Shown here: positions 7,833 to 17,238 of the stretch, in pieces
Numbering within the stretch: position 1 is the stretch's first letter
Layout: each line of letters starts with the position of its first letter
DNA from: a virus
Virus record (IMG/VR): IMGVR_UViG_3300023179_000128
Location: 1-56,911 of that record
Direction: 5' to 3' (one strand)
DNA length: 56,911 bases
Translations under genes and position numbers: made by a program
The notes under the pieces: model-generated
The model's input: only the letters and a program-made list of their open reading frames with translations
Database searches by the model: none
Told to the model about the DNA's origin: nothing

Positions 7833-8027
7833 ATGGACAAAAACAAATTAACAAGTGTAAAAGTAAAAGATGACTTGTTTGAAGAATTTAAAGTGTTATG
7901 TGTTAGAACAAAGTTCTCACTACAGAAGTTAGTAGATAGAAGTATTCATATGTACTTAACAGAAGAGGATTATAGAAAAACAATACACAATCATACAAAT
8001 TTATCAATATCAGGTAGTCAAAGTTAA
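7833..8027 (+). CDS. Small ribbon-helix-helix-like protein (64 aa)
   Basis: The 64-aa protein has a short beta segment (TSVKVKDDLFEEFK) followed by two helices, in the pattern of ribbon-helix-helix DNA-binding domains (Arc/CopG/ParD). The tail is Ser/Asn/His-rich. It is the first gene after a late-type promoter motif and before the glycan cluster, so autoregulation or control of that cluster is conceivable. The fold is inferred from pattern only. Confidence 0.6.
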   Translation: MDKNKLTSVKVKDDLFEEFKVLCVRTKFSLQKLVDRSIHMYLTEEDYRKTIHNHTNLSISGSQS

Positions 8028-8047
8028 AAAAATTAATTAAAACTGTT

Positions 8048-9478
8048 ATGAAAGAAGGTTACGTTCCAAAGGAACAAAGAAAAAAAATTTTATTATTATG
8101 TGATGATATTAGATTCACATCTGGTATTGCTACAATGGCAAGAGAGATAGTAGTAGGTACATCACATAGATTTAATTGGGTAAATTTAGGAGGCGCTATT
8201 AACCACCCAGAACAGGGACAACGCCTCGATATTAGTCAAGACACAAACACACATAATGGTATAACAGATGCTAGTGTATTTCTTTATCCAGTAAATGGAT
8301 ATGGTGACGCTCAAATAGTTAGACAACTAATTGATGCTGAAAAACCAGACGCATTAATGTTTTTCACTGATCCAAGATATTGGATTTGGTTATTCCAAAT
8401 TGAAAATGAGATCAGAAGAAAAATACCTATGATTTATTTAAACATATGGGATGATTATCCCGCTCCATTGTATAATGAATCATATTATGAGTCATGTGAT
8501 GGATTAATGGCTATATCAAAACAAACACTTAATATTAATAAAATAGCTTTAGCTGATAAAATTGAGAATAAAATATTAAGTTATGTACCACATGGTATTA
8601 ATGAAAATGTGTTCTTCCCAATTGATAAAAATAATCCTAAATTAATTGAAGCTAAAAAAGCAATATTCAAAGATAAAGAATATGACTTTGTATTAATGTT
8701 TAACTCAAGAAACATTAGACGTAAATCAATTCCAGATACATTAGCTGCTTTTAAATTATTCTTAGATAAATTACCTAAAGAGAAAGCAGACAAATGTGCT
8801 ATATTATTACATACTCAACCTGTTGATGAACATGGAACTGATTTATACGCGGTACGTGATATGTTATTTAATGAAGAACAATGTTCTCAAATTTATTTCT
8901 CAGATCAACGATTATCATCACCTGATATTAATTTATTATATAATTTAGCTGATGCTGGTATACTATTAAGTTCTAATGAAGGATGGGGATTATCATTAAC
9001 TGAAGCTATGATGTGTGGTAAAATGATTATAGGTAATGTTAGTGGTGGTATGCAAGACCAAATGAGATTTTCTCATAATGGTAAATGGATTGATTTTGAC
9101 GCTGATTTTTGTTCTAATCATTTTGGTACAGTTAAAGACTGTGGTGATTGGGCGATACCAGTATTTCCAAGTAATATAAGTATTCAAGGTTCAGTACCTA
9201 CACCTTATATCTATGATGATAGAGTTGATTTTAGAGATGCAGCTACTGCTATTATGGAAGTATATGAATTAGGAGCTGAAGAAAGAGAACGTAGAGGTAA
9301 ATTAGCTCGTGAGTGGGTTACATCAGAAGAATCAGGTATGTCTGCTTCAAATATGTGTAAAAATGTTATAAAACATGTTGATGAAGTTTTGGCTATCTGG
9401 GAACCAAAACCTAAATTTGAATTTATTAAAACAGAAAAATTAAAAAGAAAACATTTACGTCATAAATTAACATATTAA
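8048..9478 (+). CDS. GT-B glycosyltransferase (GT4-like)
   Basis: The 476-aa protein starts with a Rossmann-like strand (KILLLCDDIRF-SGIA) and has the C-terminal GT4 donor-binding signature SSNEGWGLSLTEAMMCGK near residues 305-320, an E-x7-E equivalent that contacts the nucleotide sugar. It transfers a sugar from an NDP donor to a glycan or protein acceptor in the cytoplasm. It is the first of about ten sugar-related genes in a tight cluster. Donor and acceptor cannot be deduced. Confidence 0.87.
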   Translation: MKEGYVPKEQRKKILLLCDDIRFTSGIATMAREIVVGTSHRFNWVNLGGAINHPEQGQRLDISQDTNTHNGITDASVFLYPVNGYGDAQIVRQLIDAEKPDALMFFTDPRYWIWLFQIENEIRRKIPMIYLNIWDDYPAPLYNESYYESCDGLMAISKQTLNINKIALADKIENKILSYVPHGINENVFFPIDKNNPKLIEAKKAIFKDKEYDFVLMFNSRNIRRKSIPDTLAAFKLFLDKLPKEKADKCAILLHTQPVDEHGTDLYAVRDMLFNEEQCSQIYFSDQRLSSPDINLLYNLADAGILLSSNEGWGLSLTEAMMCGKMIIGNVSGGMQDQMRFSHNGKWIDFDADFCSNHFGTVKDCGDWAIPVFPSNISIQGSVPTPYIYDDRVDFRDAATAIMEVYELGAEERERRGKLAREWVTSEESGMSASNMCKNVIKHVDEVLAIWEPKPKFEFIKTEKLKRKHLRHKLTY

Positions 9479-9484
9479 TAAGTT

Positions 9485-10762
9485 ATGAAACCATTATTAT
9501 TTATAAGTTGTCCAGTAGAGACAATGTCCGGTTATGGAGCAAGATCAAGAGATATTATTAAAGCTATTTTAAAGTATGATAAATATGATGTTAAAATTAT
9601 TTCACAACGTTGGGGTAATACATCATATAATGCTTTAGATTTAAATAATCCAGAAGATAAACAATTGTATGATTTAATTTGGAGACAACCACAACTGCCT
9701 AAACAACCAGATGTATGGATTCAAATCACTGTACCAAATGAATTTCAACCAGTAGGAAAATATAATATTGGTATTACAGCTGGTATTGAAACAACAGTAT
9801 GTGATCCAAGTTGGTTAGAAGGTATTAATAGAATGAATTTAACATTAGTGTCATCTAATCATGCTAAACAAGTATTTGAACAATCAACATTTGAAAAACG
9901 TAATCAGCAAACTCAACAAGTTGAAGCAGTTATCAAATTAGAGAAACCAGTAGAAGTATTATTTGAAGGAGTTGATTTAAATAAATATTTTCATATATCT
10001 GATTCTGAATTAGAAGAAACTGATTTAGTATTATCATTAGATAAAATTAAAGAAGATTTTTGTTTCTTATTTGTTGGCCACTGGCTACAAGGACAAATAG
10101 GCGAAGATAGAAAGAATGTAGGTTATATGCTTAAAGCGTTCTTAGAAACATTTAAAAATAAAAAAATAGCACCTGCTTTAATTTTAAAAACATCTCAAGT
10201 AACTAATTCTATTATGGATAGAGATGAGATATTAAAGAAAATAGATGCTGTTAAACAAACAGTTAAAGGTGACTTACCTAACATTTACTTAATACATGGT
10301 GATTTAGAAGATAAGGATATAAATGATTTATATAACCACGGTAAAGTAAAAGCAATGGTATCATTAACTAAAGGTGAAGGATTTGGAAGACCATTACTTG
10401 AATTTAGTTTAAGTAAAAAACCAATTATAGCTAGTAATTGGAGTGGTCATTTAGATTTCTTGAATTTAGAATTCACTGTTCTAGTAGGTGGATCATTGAC
10501 TCCAGTTCATCAGTCAGCTCAATCTCAAAATATGATATTAGCTGAGTCACAATGGTTTACCCCAAATGATGCTAGTGTAGCTGATGCTTTTAAAAATGTT
10601 TATAATGATTATAAAAAATATTTTGAACTAGCTAAACGTCAAGCACATCATGCTAAAACAAATTTCTCATTTGATGAAATGGCTAAGGTATTAAATAATA
10701 TATTTGAAACAAAAATACCTAAACAAGTAGAATTAAAATTACCTAAACTTAAAAAATTATAA
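9485..10762 (+). CDS. GT-B glycosyltransferase (group 1)
   Basis: The 425-aa protein begins with PLLFISCPVETMSGYGARSRD, a glycine-rich acceptor loop common in GT4 enzymes. Its C-terminal donor domain has LTKGEGFGRPLLEFSLSKKP, the EGFGxPxxE signature, followed by ASNWSGHLDF. The gene starts 6 bases after the previous glycosyltransferase with an AAGTTATG context. The two proteins have the same fold but clearly different sequences, so they probably add different residues. Cytoplasmic enzyme of the glycan cluster. Confidence 0.87.
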   Translation: MKPLLFISCPVETMSGYGARSRDIIKAILKYDKYDVKIISQRWGNTSYNALDLNNPEDKQLYDLIWRQPQLPKQPDVWIQITVPNEFQPVGKYNIGITAGIETTVCDPSWLEGINRMNLTLVSSNHAKQVFEQSTFEKRNQQTQQVEAVIKLEKPVEVLFEGVDLNKYFHISDSELEETDLVLSLDKIKEDFCFLFVGHWLQGQIGEDRKNVGYMLKAFLETFKNKKIAPALILKTSQVTNSIMDRDEILKKIDAVKQTVKGDLPNIYLIHGDLEDKDINDLYNHGKVKAMVSLTKGEGFGRPLLEFSLSKKPIIASNWSGHLDFLNLEFTVLVGGSLTPVHQSAQSQNMILAESQWFTPNDASVADAFKNVYNDYKKYFELAKRQAHHAKTNFSFDEMAKVLNNIFETKIPKQVELKLPKLKKL

Positions 10763-10763
10763 A

Positions 10764-11192
10764 ATGGAAGATAAATTAACAACATGTTCTAGATGTGAAT
10801 CAGATGCTTGCTATGAACATAACCATCAAGGTATAACAATATGGAGCTGCATGGGTTGTGGTTTTACAACTAATGAATTAATGATTGATGAAAGTGAATT
10901 AGTTAAAGCAACTGAAGAAGTAATGCCTGAGTTATATAAAGATCTTAGATTCATAGATTATAAAAATCAAGTATGGTATCCAACAGTTGTTAATATTGAA
11001 GATAAAGGTACTGTATTTATAAATGGTACTACTAAAGAAAATTGGGGTTGGGCGGGAATTAAAGCAATAGAAACAACAGAAGAAGAAAAAGAAAAATTTA
11101 AAGGAGCTAAGTTTAAATCAGATCCTAAAACATTAAAAATGTTCGATAAAAAATCATTTGATGAAGCTTGTTCTTATATTGGATTAATTTAA
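10764..11192 (+). CDS. Hypothetical protein with zinc-ribbon-like N-terminus
   Basis: The 142-aa protein has CSRCESDAC near residues 8-16 and CMGCGF near residues 29-34, a likely zinc-binding ribbon. An acidic linker and a C-terminal region rich in aromatic residues and lysine follow (NWGWAGIK). It lies one base after a glycosyltransferase and 10 bases before the next, so it is in the cluster, yet nothing links it to sugar chemistry. Conserved phage protein of unknown role. Confidence 0.7.
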   Translation: MEDKLTTCSRCESDACYEHNHQGITIWSCMGCGFTTNELMIDESELVKATEEVMPELYKDLRFIDYKNQVWYPTVVNIEDKGTVFINGTTKENWGWAGIKAIETTEEEKEKFKGAKFKSDPKTLKMFDKKSFDEACSYIGLI

Positions 11193-11202
11193 AAATACAG
11201 TT

Positions 11203-11829
11203 ATGACAACAATTAGTTTTGCAATTACAACTTGTAATGAACATATTGAGTTAGAACGACTATTAAAACAAATAATCTCAATCATCAAACCAGGTGATGA
11301 AATAATAGTTCAACTAGACAATACAGCTACTCCTAAAGTAAAAGAAGTAGCTGAAAAATATAATATTGGTTATAAATTTGAATACCATAGGATATATGCC
11401 TCATTGAATGGTGATTTTGCTACATTTAAAAATAATTTAAAAAAACATTGTACACGTGATTGGATTTTCTTTATTGATGCTGATGAATTTTTAGGAGATG
11501 ATTTAGCTAATAATATTCATGAAATATTAGATGTAAATCATAATATTGTAGATGTAATAGCAGTACCTAGAATTAATACAGTTGAAGGACTAACTCGGAA
11601 TCATATTGATAAATGGAGATGGTTTGTAGATGATAATAATTGGATTAATTACCCAGATTATCAAACTCGCATATGTTCTAACAAACCAGAAATAAATTGG
11701 GTAAATAAAGTACATGAACATTTATCAGGTTGGAAAACAATAGCTAATTTACCTCATGGGTATGACTTAATACATCCTAAAACAATTGATAAACAAGAAA
11801 AACAAAATAATTTTTATGACACATTATAA
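11203..11829 (+). CDS. Family 2 (GT-A) glycosyltransferase
   Basis: The 208-aa protein has the GT2 N-terminus (ISFAITTCNE with a following EIIVQLDN) and the metal-binding DxD in IFFIDADEF. Only the catalytic domain is present, as in the SunS/WaaE-like small GT2 enzymes. Its 3' end overlaps the reductase start by 14 bases, a translational coupling signal. The donor is unknown; rhamnose and galactofuranose are suggested by the neighbours. Confidence 0.87.
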   Translation: MTTISFAITTCNEHIELERLLKQIISIIKPGDEIIVQLDNTATPKVKEVAEKYNIGYKFEYHRIYASLNGDFATFKNNLKKHCTRDWIFFIDADEFLGDDLANNIHEILDVNHNIVDVIAVPRINTVEGLTRNHIDKWRWFVDDNNWINYPDYQTRICSNKPEINWVNKVHEHLSGWKTIANLPHGYDLIHPKTIDKQEKQNNFYDTL

Positions 11830-12709
11830 TAGAATTTTTATAACTGGGGCTAATGGAATGTTAGGTACAACATTAAAAAGTCTTATTGATAATAATAAAC
11901 TTTTTTTAACTGATAAAGAATTATCTGAAAATATAGTTTACTGCGATATCAGAGATTTAAATCATACATCCCAACTAGTCAAAACTTACCAACCAGATAT
12001 TATTTTAAATTTTGCTGCTATAGTAGATTTAGAATATGCTGAACAAGAAAAAGATGATTGTTATTTAACAAATACAATAGCCGCTATTAATTTATTTAAT
12101 TTATCTAAAGAATTAAATATACCATATGTGTTTATTAGTACAGCTGGTATATTTGGAGATGATAAAGAATTTTACACTGAAGAAGATAAACCATATCCAC
12201 TTAGTGCTTATGGTAAAAGTAAATATTATACTGAACAACTAATGCTAAATCAAAACTATGAAAAGTATTGGATATTCAGAGCAGGATGGATGATGGGAGG
12301 TGGACCAGATAAAGATAAAAAATTTGTTAATAAGATAATGAAACAAATTAACTCAGGAGCTAAAGAATTATATGTGGTGGATGATAAATTAGGAGTACCT
12401 ACTTATACTAAAGACTTCGCTCAATCTATTTTGAGACATATAGAAGAAGACTTACCTTATGGTTTATATAATATGGTTAGTCAAGGTGAAGCAAGTAGAT
12501 ATGACACAGCAGTTGCTATTAAAGAACATCTTAATTTAGACATTACAATTCATAAAGTGACAAGTGATCATTTTAAACAAGAATATTTTGCTCATAGACC
12601 ATATTCAGAAAAATTAATTAATAATAAATTAAATAAGCTAAATAAGAATTATATGAGAGAATGGAAGGTGTGTTTGCATGAATATTTAGATGAACATTTT
12701 AAAAAATAA
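11816..12709 (+). CDS. dTDP-4-dehydrorhamnose reductase-like enzyme (RmlD family)
   Basis: I start the gene at 11816 (MTHYNRIFITG) because this puts the Rossmann strand at the N-terminus; upstream codons overlap the GT2 gene. The 297-aa short-chain reductase has GANGMLG (residues 11-17), a STAGIFGD block and the catalytic Tyr132-x3-Lys136 pair (AYGKSK). RmlD-type enzymes use NAD(P)H to make dTDP-L-rhamnose. The sugar-binding loops are not diagnostic, so another 4-keto-reductase is possible. RmlA/B/C are not in the window. Confidence 0.83.
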   Translation: MTHYNRIFITGANGMLGTTLKSLIDNNKLFLTDKELSENIVYCDIRDLNHTSQLVKTYQPDIILNFAAIVDLEYAEQEKDDCYLTNTIAAINLFNLSKELNIPYVFISTAGIFGDDKEFYTEEDKPYPLSAYGKSKYYTEQLMLNQNYEKYWIFRAGWMMGGGPDKDKKFVNKIMKQINSGAKELYVVDDKLGVPTYTKDFAQSILRHIEEDLPYGLYNMVSQGEASRYDTAVAIKEHLNLDITIHKVTSDHFKQEYFAHRPYSEKLINNKLNKLNKNYMREWKVCLHEYLDEHFKK

Positions 12710-12712
12710 ATA

Positions 12713-13813
12713 ATGTACGATTACTTAATAGTTGGAGCTGGGTTGTATGGACTTGTTAATGCTCGTTTATTAACAGATGCTGGTAAGAAATGTTTAGTTA
12801 TAGACAAACGAGATCATATTGGGGGAAATTGTCACACTGAAGATGTAGATGGAATTAAAGTTCATAAATATGGTCCTCATATTTTTCATACTGATATTCC
12901 TGAAGTATGGGAGTTTATTAATAAGTATACTACTATTAATCATTTTTCATGTAGACCTAAATTACGTTATGAGGATAAAATATACTCATTTCCTATTAAC
13001 TTATTAACATTACATCAAGTATATGGAGTACTTACTCCAGATGAAGCTAAAGTTAAAATTGATGAAGTAACTAAACCATATAAAGAATTATACCCTGAGC
13101 CTAAAAATGCTTATGAGTATGGAATGCAATTAGTAGGACCAGAATTATATTCTATATTCTATGAAGGATATCTTAAAAAACAATGGAAAAAAGATCCTAA
13201 AGATATACCAGCAGATATTTTACAAAGACAAATATTCAGATTAAAATTTGAAGATAGTTACTATCATCATTCACATCAAGGTATTCCTAATTATAATTTA
13301 TTGTTTGATAACTTAAGTAAAAATATTGATGTGATTACTGATGTTGATTATTTAAAAGATAAGCAATATTGGGACAGTAAAACTAAAGAAATAATTTATA
13401 CAGGTCCTATAGATAGATATTTTAATTATCAATTTGGTCCTTTAGAATATCGTTCATTAATCTTTAAACATGAACGCTTAGATATACCTGATTACCAAGG
13501 TACATTCATGATGAGTTACCCAGAACCAAAATATGATTTTACTAGAATTATAGAACATAAACATTTTGAATTTGGAACTCAGCCATTCACTGTCATAACA
13601 AAAGAATATCCTGATGATTGGAGTATAGGTAAAGAATCATATTACCCAGTCAATGATGAAAAAAATCAATTAATATATAATAAGTACTTTGAATTAATTA
13701 AAAATGAATCTAATGTTTATTTTGGAGGACGAATGGGAAGTTATAAATATCTAAATATGGATGAAACAATAGATTTAGCTTTAAGATTATCAAGTCAAAT
13801 ATTAAACAAATGA
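12713..13813 (+). CDS. glf: UDP-galactopyranose mutase
   Basis: The 366-aa protein starts with the FAD-binding GAGLYG (residues 8-13) and continues with DKRDHIGGNCHTE and YGPHIFHT, both hallmarks of UDP-galactopyranose mutase, plus the F-x-NL-TLHQVYG and QWKKDPKDIPADI blocks. Length equals the bacterial enzyme (about 367-385 aa). It converts UDP-galactopyranose to UDP-galactofuranose using reduced FAD. With the epimerase at 16318 the cluster could supply galactofuranose to the local glycosyltransferases. Highly confident. Confidence 0.95.
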   Translation: MYDYLIVGAGLYGLVNARLLTDAGKKCLVIDKRDHIGGNCHTEDVDGIKVHKYGPHIFHTDIPEVWEFINKYTTINHFSCRPKLRYEDKIYSFPINLLTLHQVYGVLTPDEAKVKIDEVTKPYKELYPEPKNAYEYGMQLVGPELYSIFYEGYLKKQWKKDPKDIPADILQRQIFRLKFEDSYYHHSHQGIPNYNLLFDNLSKNIDVITDVDYLKDKQYWDSKTKEIIYTGPIDRYFNYQFGPLEYRSLIFKHERLDIPDYQGTFMMSYPEPKYDFTRIIEHKHFEFGTQPFTVITKEYPDDWSIGKESYYPVNDEKNQLIYNKYFELIKNESNVYFGGRMGSYKYLNMDETIDLALRLSSQILNK

Positions 13814-14772
13814 AAAAAATAGTATTCCAATCACAAATGGGTTTTGTAGGTCAAATACCTAGAACTCATACTAATATGAGAGTAGAATTTGCTCAAATGT
13901 GTGCTTTACAAGCAGATCATTATCCATTATTATTTGATACTAGTAAAGTAACTAAAAAATATGATATAGCAGTTCTATTAATACCTAAAACTCCAGCTGA
14001 TAGAGATAGATTATATAATGTAGATGTAGTAGCTGAGGCAAGGAAAATAGCTGATAAAGTGTTGTTTATGCAAGAGGGTCCAAGTTGGATTTATCAAGAC
14101 TTACCTGTACATCAACAAATATGGCATTATAATTTATTAACCAGTGTAGATGGTATTTTGACTGAGAATGAAACTGATATACCTTATTTCAAAGGTATTA
14201 ATTCTAAAGTATCAATTCAAGATATACCTTCATTAATGATTGAGGATAGTGTTTTAAATGCTAGACTAATTGAGAAACAAGATAAGATTATAATTGGAGG
14301 TAATTTTACTAGATGGTATGGTGGATTTGATAGTTATGTTATTGCAACTGAATTTGATTTACCTATATATTGTCCTAGTATGGGACGTAAACAACCAAAT
14401 GAAGAACAATTAGTTACTCATTTACCTTACTTACAATGGAATGAATGGATTAGTGCTTTAGCAGAGTTTAAATATGCTATACATTTAATGCCTACAATAG
14501 CGGCGGGCACATTTGCTATGAACTGTGGTTTCTTAGGCATACCATGTATTGGATATAATGAAACTGATACTCAAAGAAAAATACACCCTAAGTTAAGTGT
14601 TGGTTTAGGTGATTTAGAATCAGCTAGAAAATTAGCTATTGAATTAAAAAATAATGAATCGTTCTATAAAGAATGTTCTATTGATGCTAAAGATAATTAC
14701 AAAAATTTAATTAGTGAAGCTCAATTTTTAAGTAAAATGGAAAATTACTTTAATCAGTTATGCAAAAACTAA
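13810..14772 (+). CDS. GT-B-like protein of the glycan cluster, unassigned
   Basis: The 320-aa protein looks two-domained. The N-terminal half has alternating hydrophobic strands (IAVLLIPKTP, KVLFMQEGPSW), the C-terminal half has a donor-site-like block (HLMPTIAAGTFAMNCGFLGIPCIGYNE) ending in a helical tail. This recalls divergent GT-B transferases but lacks a clear E-x7-E motif. It overlaps glf by 4 bases and the next gene by 13 bases. A glycosyltransferase role is inferred from fold pattern and context. Confidence 0.65.
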   Translation: MKKIVFQSQMGFVGQIPRTHTNMRVEFAQMCALQADHYPLLFDTSKVTKKYDIAVLLIPKTPADRDRLYNVDVVAEARKIADKVLFMQEGPSWIYQDLPVHQQIWHYNLLTSVDGILTENETDIPYFKGINSKVSIQDIPSLMIEDSVLNARLIEKQDKIIIGGNFTRWYGGFDSYVIATEFDLPIYCPSMGRKQPNEEQLVTHLPYLQWNEWISALAEFKYAIHLMPTIAAGTFAMNCGFLGIPCIGYNETDTQRKIHPKLSVGLGDLESARKLAIELKNNESFYKECSIDAKDNYKNLISEAQFLSKMENYFNQLCKN

Positions 14773-15437
14773 ATATAATAGTAGCTATAGATGATACACA
14801 CCCAGAACCAAATTGGGGATGTGAAGGTGATCAATCAGTAGAGTATTTAAAAGAACTAAATAAAGAATTTGGATGTAAATTTGTTTTATTTACTCCATCC
14901 AACTACCATAATAAATTTCCTTTATCACAACATAAAGATTGGGTTGATTATTGGTTACAATATAATTGGATTGAATTAGCAGGACATGGTCATTACCATA
15001 AACGTACTGTTGTAGACCCAGGTTGTCGTGAATGTGAGTTTGTAGAATTAGATTATAATCAAGCTAAAGCTAGGCTACAAGATAGTTTAAATGAATGGAA
15101 ACAAGCAGGATATGTACCAACAGGATGGAGAATGCCAGGTTGGTTAGCTACACAAGGTAGTTTTGACGCTGTTAGTGAATTATTTGGTTACACAGCAATT
15201 CATTCGTATCTTAATGATAATATGAAAGTAAATAATAGAATATTCAAAGGTGAAAGTTCAATCCATAATGATGAATCAGTAACAATAATTGATAATACAA
15301 TTTATTTTCAATCTCATATATGGGGTGAATATAATAAAAATAATTGGACTGAAGAAAATTATTTAAACTTTAGAACCATATTACTCTATTTAAAAGATAA
15401 TTTTAAATTAGAATATAAACTATTTAATGAATTATGA
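14760..15437 (+). CDS. Polysaccharide deacetylase-like protein (NodB homology type)
   Basis: The 225-aa protein has IDDTHP at residues 10-14 (Asp11/Asp12, the base and metal Asp), HGHYH at 76-80 (metal His pair) and a GWRMPGW block, matching motifs 1-3 of carbohydrate esterase family 4 deacetylases. Such enzymes remove N-acetyl groups from glycans using a divalent metal. No signal peptide is present, so it would act on cytoplasmic sugar intermediates. It overlaps both neighbours. Family-level call is good, substrate unknown. Confidence 0.82.
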   Translation: MQKLNIIVAIDDTHPEPNWGCEGDQSVEYLKELNKEFGCKFVLFTPSNYHNKFPLSQHKDWVDYWLQYNWIELAGHGHYHKRTVVDPGCRECEFVELDYNQAKARLQDSLNEWKQAGYVPTGWRMPGWLATQGSFDAVSELFGYTAIHSYLNDNMKVNNRIFKGESSIHNDESVTIIDNTIYFQSHIWGEYNKNNWTEENYLNFRTILLYLKDNFKLEYKLFNEL

Positions 15438-16321
15438 GAAATATAATTTTTGTAGGGCATAGTACATCTGGTGCTTGTAAAATGAGAGGTGTACAGACTG
15501 TACAAGCATTAGAAAAATATAGTAGTTTAAAACCATCTTATATATTAGGAAATATATTTGTAAAAGAAATTAACACAATCAAAAATTCAGTAATTATTTT
15601 TGTTGGTGAGCCATTACATATAGTTGATATACAAATGTTACAAACATTACATAAAAATAATAATATTCTAATATATGATGTGATTGATAATTTTTGTTTT
15701 GAACATACTAATTTATTTTATAATAATGACTTAATAGATCATTATCAGAATTTAGATGTTATTATACATACTAATTTATATTCTAAAAATAAATTTGAAG
15801 AGTATTTACGTGATGTTAAACATACTGTTATTCCTCATCAGTGGGATATAGATAATGAAAACTTATTAGTACCTAATATTACTAACACTAATATTGCTTC
15901 TTATATAGGAGGTTTAAGTGGTTTTCAATTAGATAAAAATAAATTAATAGGTTATGTTGATGTTTTTGATAATCCATTAGATGGAAATAACCAACAATCA
16001 AAATATAATATACATAGTAGTTTTAGATCAAATTTATCATTAGATTATTTTTTTAAACCATGTACTAAATTAGCTATATCATCTTGTTTTGGAGCATTAT
16101 TAATAACTAGTAGAGAAGAATCAGTGGTTGATATTGTAGGTGAATCTTATGAGTTTTATGTTAATAATGAAGATGATTTTAAAAATAAAATAGATAAAAT
16201 TAGAGGAATGAGTATGAATCAAATTCATCATTATAGAGATAATATGTTGAATATTAAAGAATATTTAAGTCCTAAATCTACAGTTAATAGATATAATAAA
16301 TTAATAAAAAAATATATATGA
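15434..16321 (+). CDS. Glycosyltransferase-like protein of the glycan cluster, unassigned
   Basis: The 295-aa protein has a short N-terminal Rossmann-like strand with KMRGVQTVQAL and a C-terminal half ending KLAISSCFGALLITSREES, then a Val-Gly-Glu-rich strand and a helix, like the donor domain of GT-B enzymes. No strict signature is visible. It overlaps the deacetylase and epimerase genes by 4 bases each, so it is translated as part of the cluster. It is more AT-rich than its neighbours (Asn/Ile/Lys-rich). Confidence 0.65.
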   Translation: MRNIIFVGHSTSGACKMRGVQTVQALEKYSSLKPSYILGNIFVKEINTIKNSVIIFVGEPLHIVDIQMLQTLHKNNNILIYDVIDNFCFEHTNLFYNNDLIDHYQNLDVIIHTNLYSKNKFEEYLRDVKHTVIPHQWDIDNENLLVPNITNTNIASYIGGLSGFQLDKNKLIGYVDVFDNPLDGNNQQSKYNIHSSFRSNLSLDYFFKPCTKLAISSCFGALLITSREESVVDIVGESYEFYVNNEDDFKNKIDKIRGMSMNQIHHYRDNMLNIKEYLSPKSTVNRYNKLIKKYI

Positions 16322-17238
16322 AAGTATTAGTAACAGGTGGTGCAGGTTTTATAGGCTCCAATTTAGTAGATGCCTTAATAGATAAAGGGTATGAGGTAGG
16401 AATTATAGATGATTTTTCTACTGGTAAACGAAGTAATGTTAATCCAAAAGCAACATTATATGAAGTTAGTTTACATAAAGCATCAACAGATGAGTTAGTA
16501 AGTATATTATCAGGTTATGAAAAAGTATTTCACACTGCAGCATTTGCTCGTGTACAACCAAGTATTACAGACCCAATCTCATTTAATGATGTAAATGTGA
16601 ATGGTACTCTTAATTTATTATTTGCTTGTTATAAAGCAGGAGTGAAAAAAGTAATTTACAGCGCTTCAAGTTCAGCGTATGGTGATACTAAAATATTCCC
16701 AACTCCAGAAACAGCAGGTACTGATCCAATGTCACCTTATGGCTTACAAAAATATATTGGAGAACAATATTGTAGAATGTTTAGTTTAGTATATGGTTTA
16801 GACACTGTTAACTTAAGATATTTTAATATATATGGTCCTAGAATGAATTTTGAAGGTGCATATAAAACAGTTATCGGAGTATTTGGACAACAAAAATCAT
16901 TAGGTAAACCACTTACAATAACTAATGATGGTGAACAAAGTAGAGATTTTACTCATGTTTATGATGTTGTAGATGCTAATATTAAAGCGGCTGAATATGA
17001 GACTAAATTAAATGGAGAAGTATTTAATATTGGAAATGGTAGAGATATTACTATTAATAAAATAGCTGATTTAATTAGTGATCAAAAAATATACACTGGT
17101 GATGTTTTAGAACCTAGAAAAAATAATGCTGACAATACTAAAGCAAAACAAATATTAGGTTGGGAACCAAAATATAATGTTGAAGATTTTATATTAAATG
17201 GGTTAGATGAAGAAGTAAAAAAACTAAATATAGTATAA
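16318..17238 (+). CDS. NAD-dependent UDP-sugar epimerase/dehydratase
   Basis: The 306-aa extended short-chain dehydrogenase has GGAGFIGSNL (residues 7-16), DDFSTG after the second strand, SASSSAYGD and the catalytic Tyr141-x3-Lys145 pair. Later blocks NLRYFNIYGPR and RDFTHVYDV are typical of UDP-glucose 4-epimerase and related enzymes. A GalE-like activity would provide UDP-galactose for the mutase at 12713. Other UDP-hexose epimerases share these motifs. Overlaps neighbours at both ends. Confidence 0.88.
   Translation: MKVLVTGGAGFIGSNLVDALIDKGYEVGIIDDFSTGKRSNVNPKATLYEVSLHKASTDELVSILSGYEKVFHTAAFARVQPSITDPISFNDVNVNGTLNLLFACYKAGVKKVIYSASSSAYGDTKIFPTPETAGTDPMSPYGLQKYIGEQYCRMFSLVYGLDTVNLRYFNIYGPRMNFEGAYKTVIGVFGQQKSLGKPLTITNDGEQSRDFTHVYDVVDANIKAAEYETKLNGEVFNIGNGRDITINKIADLISDQKIYTGDVLEPRKNNADNTKAKQILGWEPKYNVEDFILNGLDEEVKKLNIV

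Noticed and set aside
11786-11815. Earlier start of the RmlD-like gene
   Set aside because: Would add Lys/Asn-rich residues before the Rossmann strand and extend overlap with the GT2 gene; 11816 is better.
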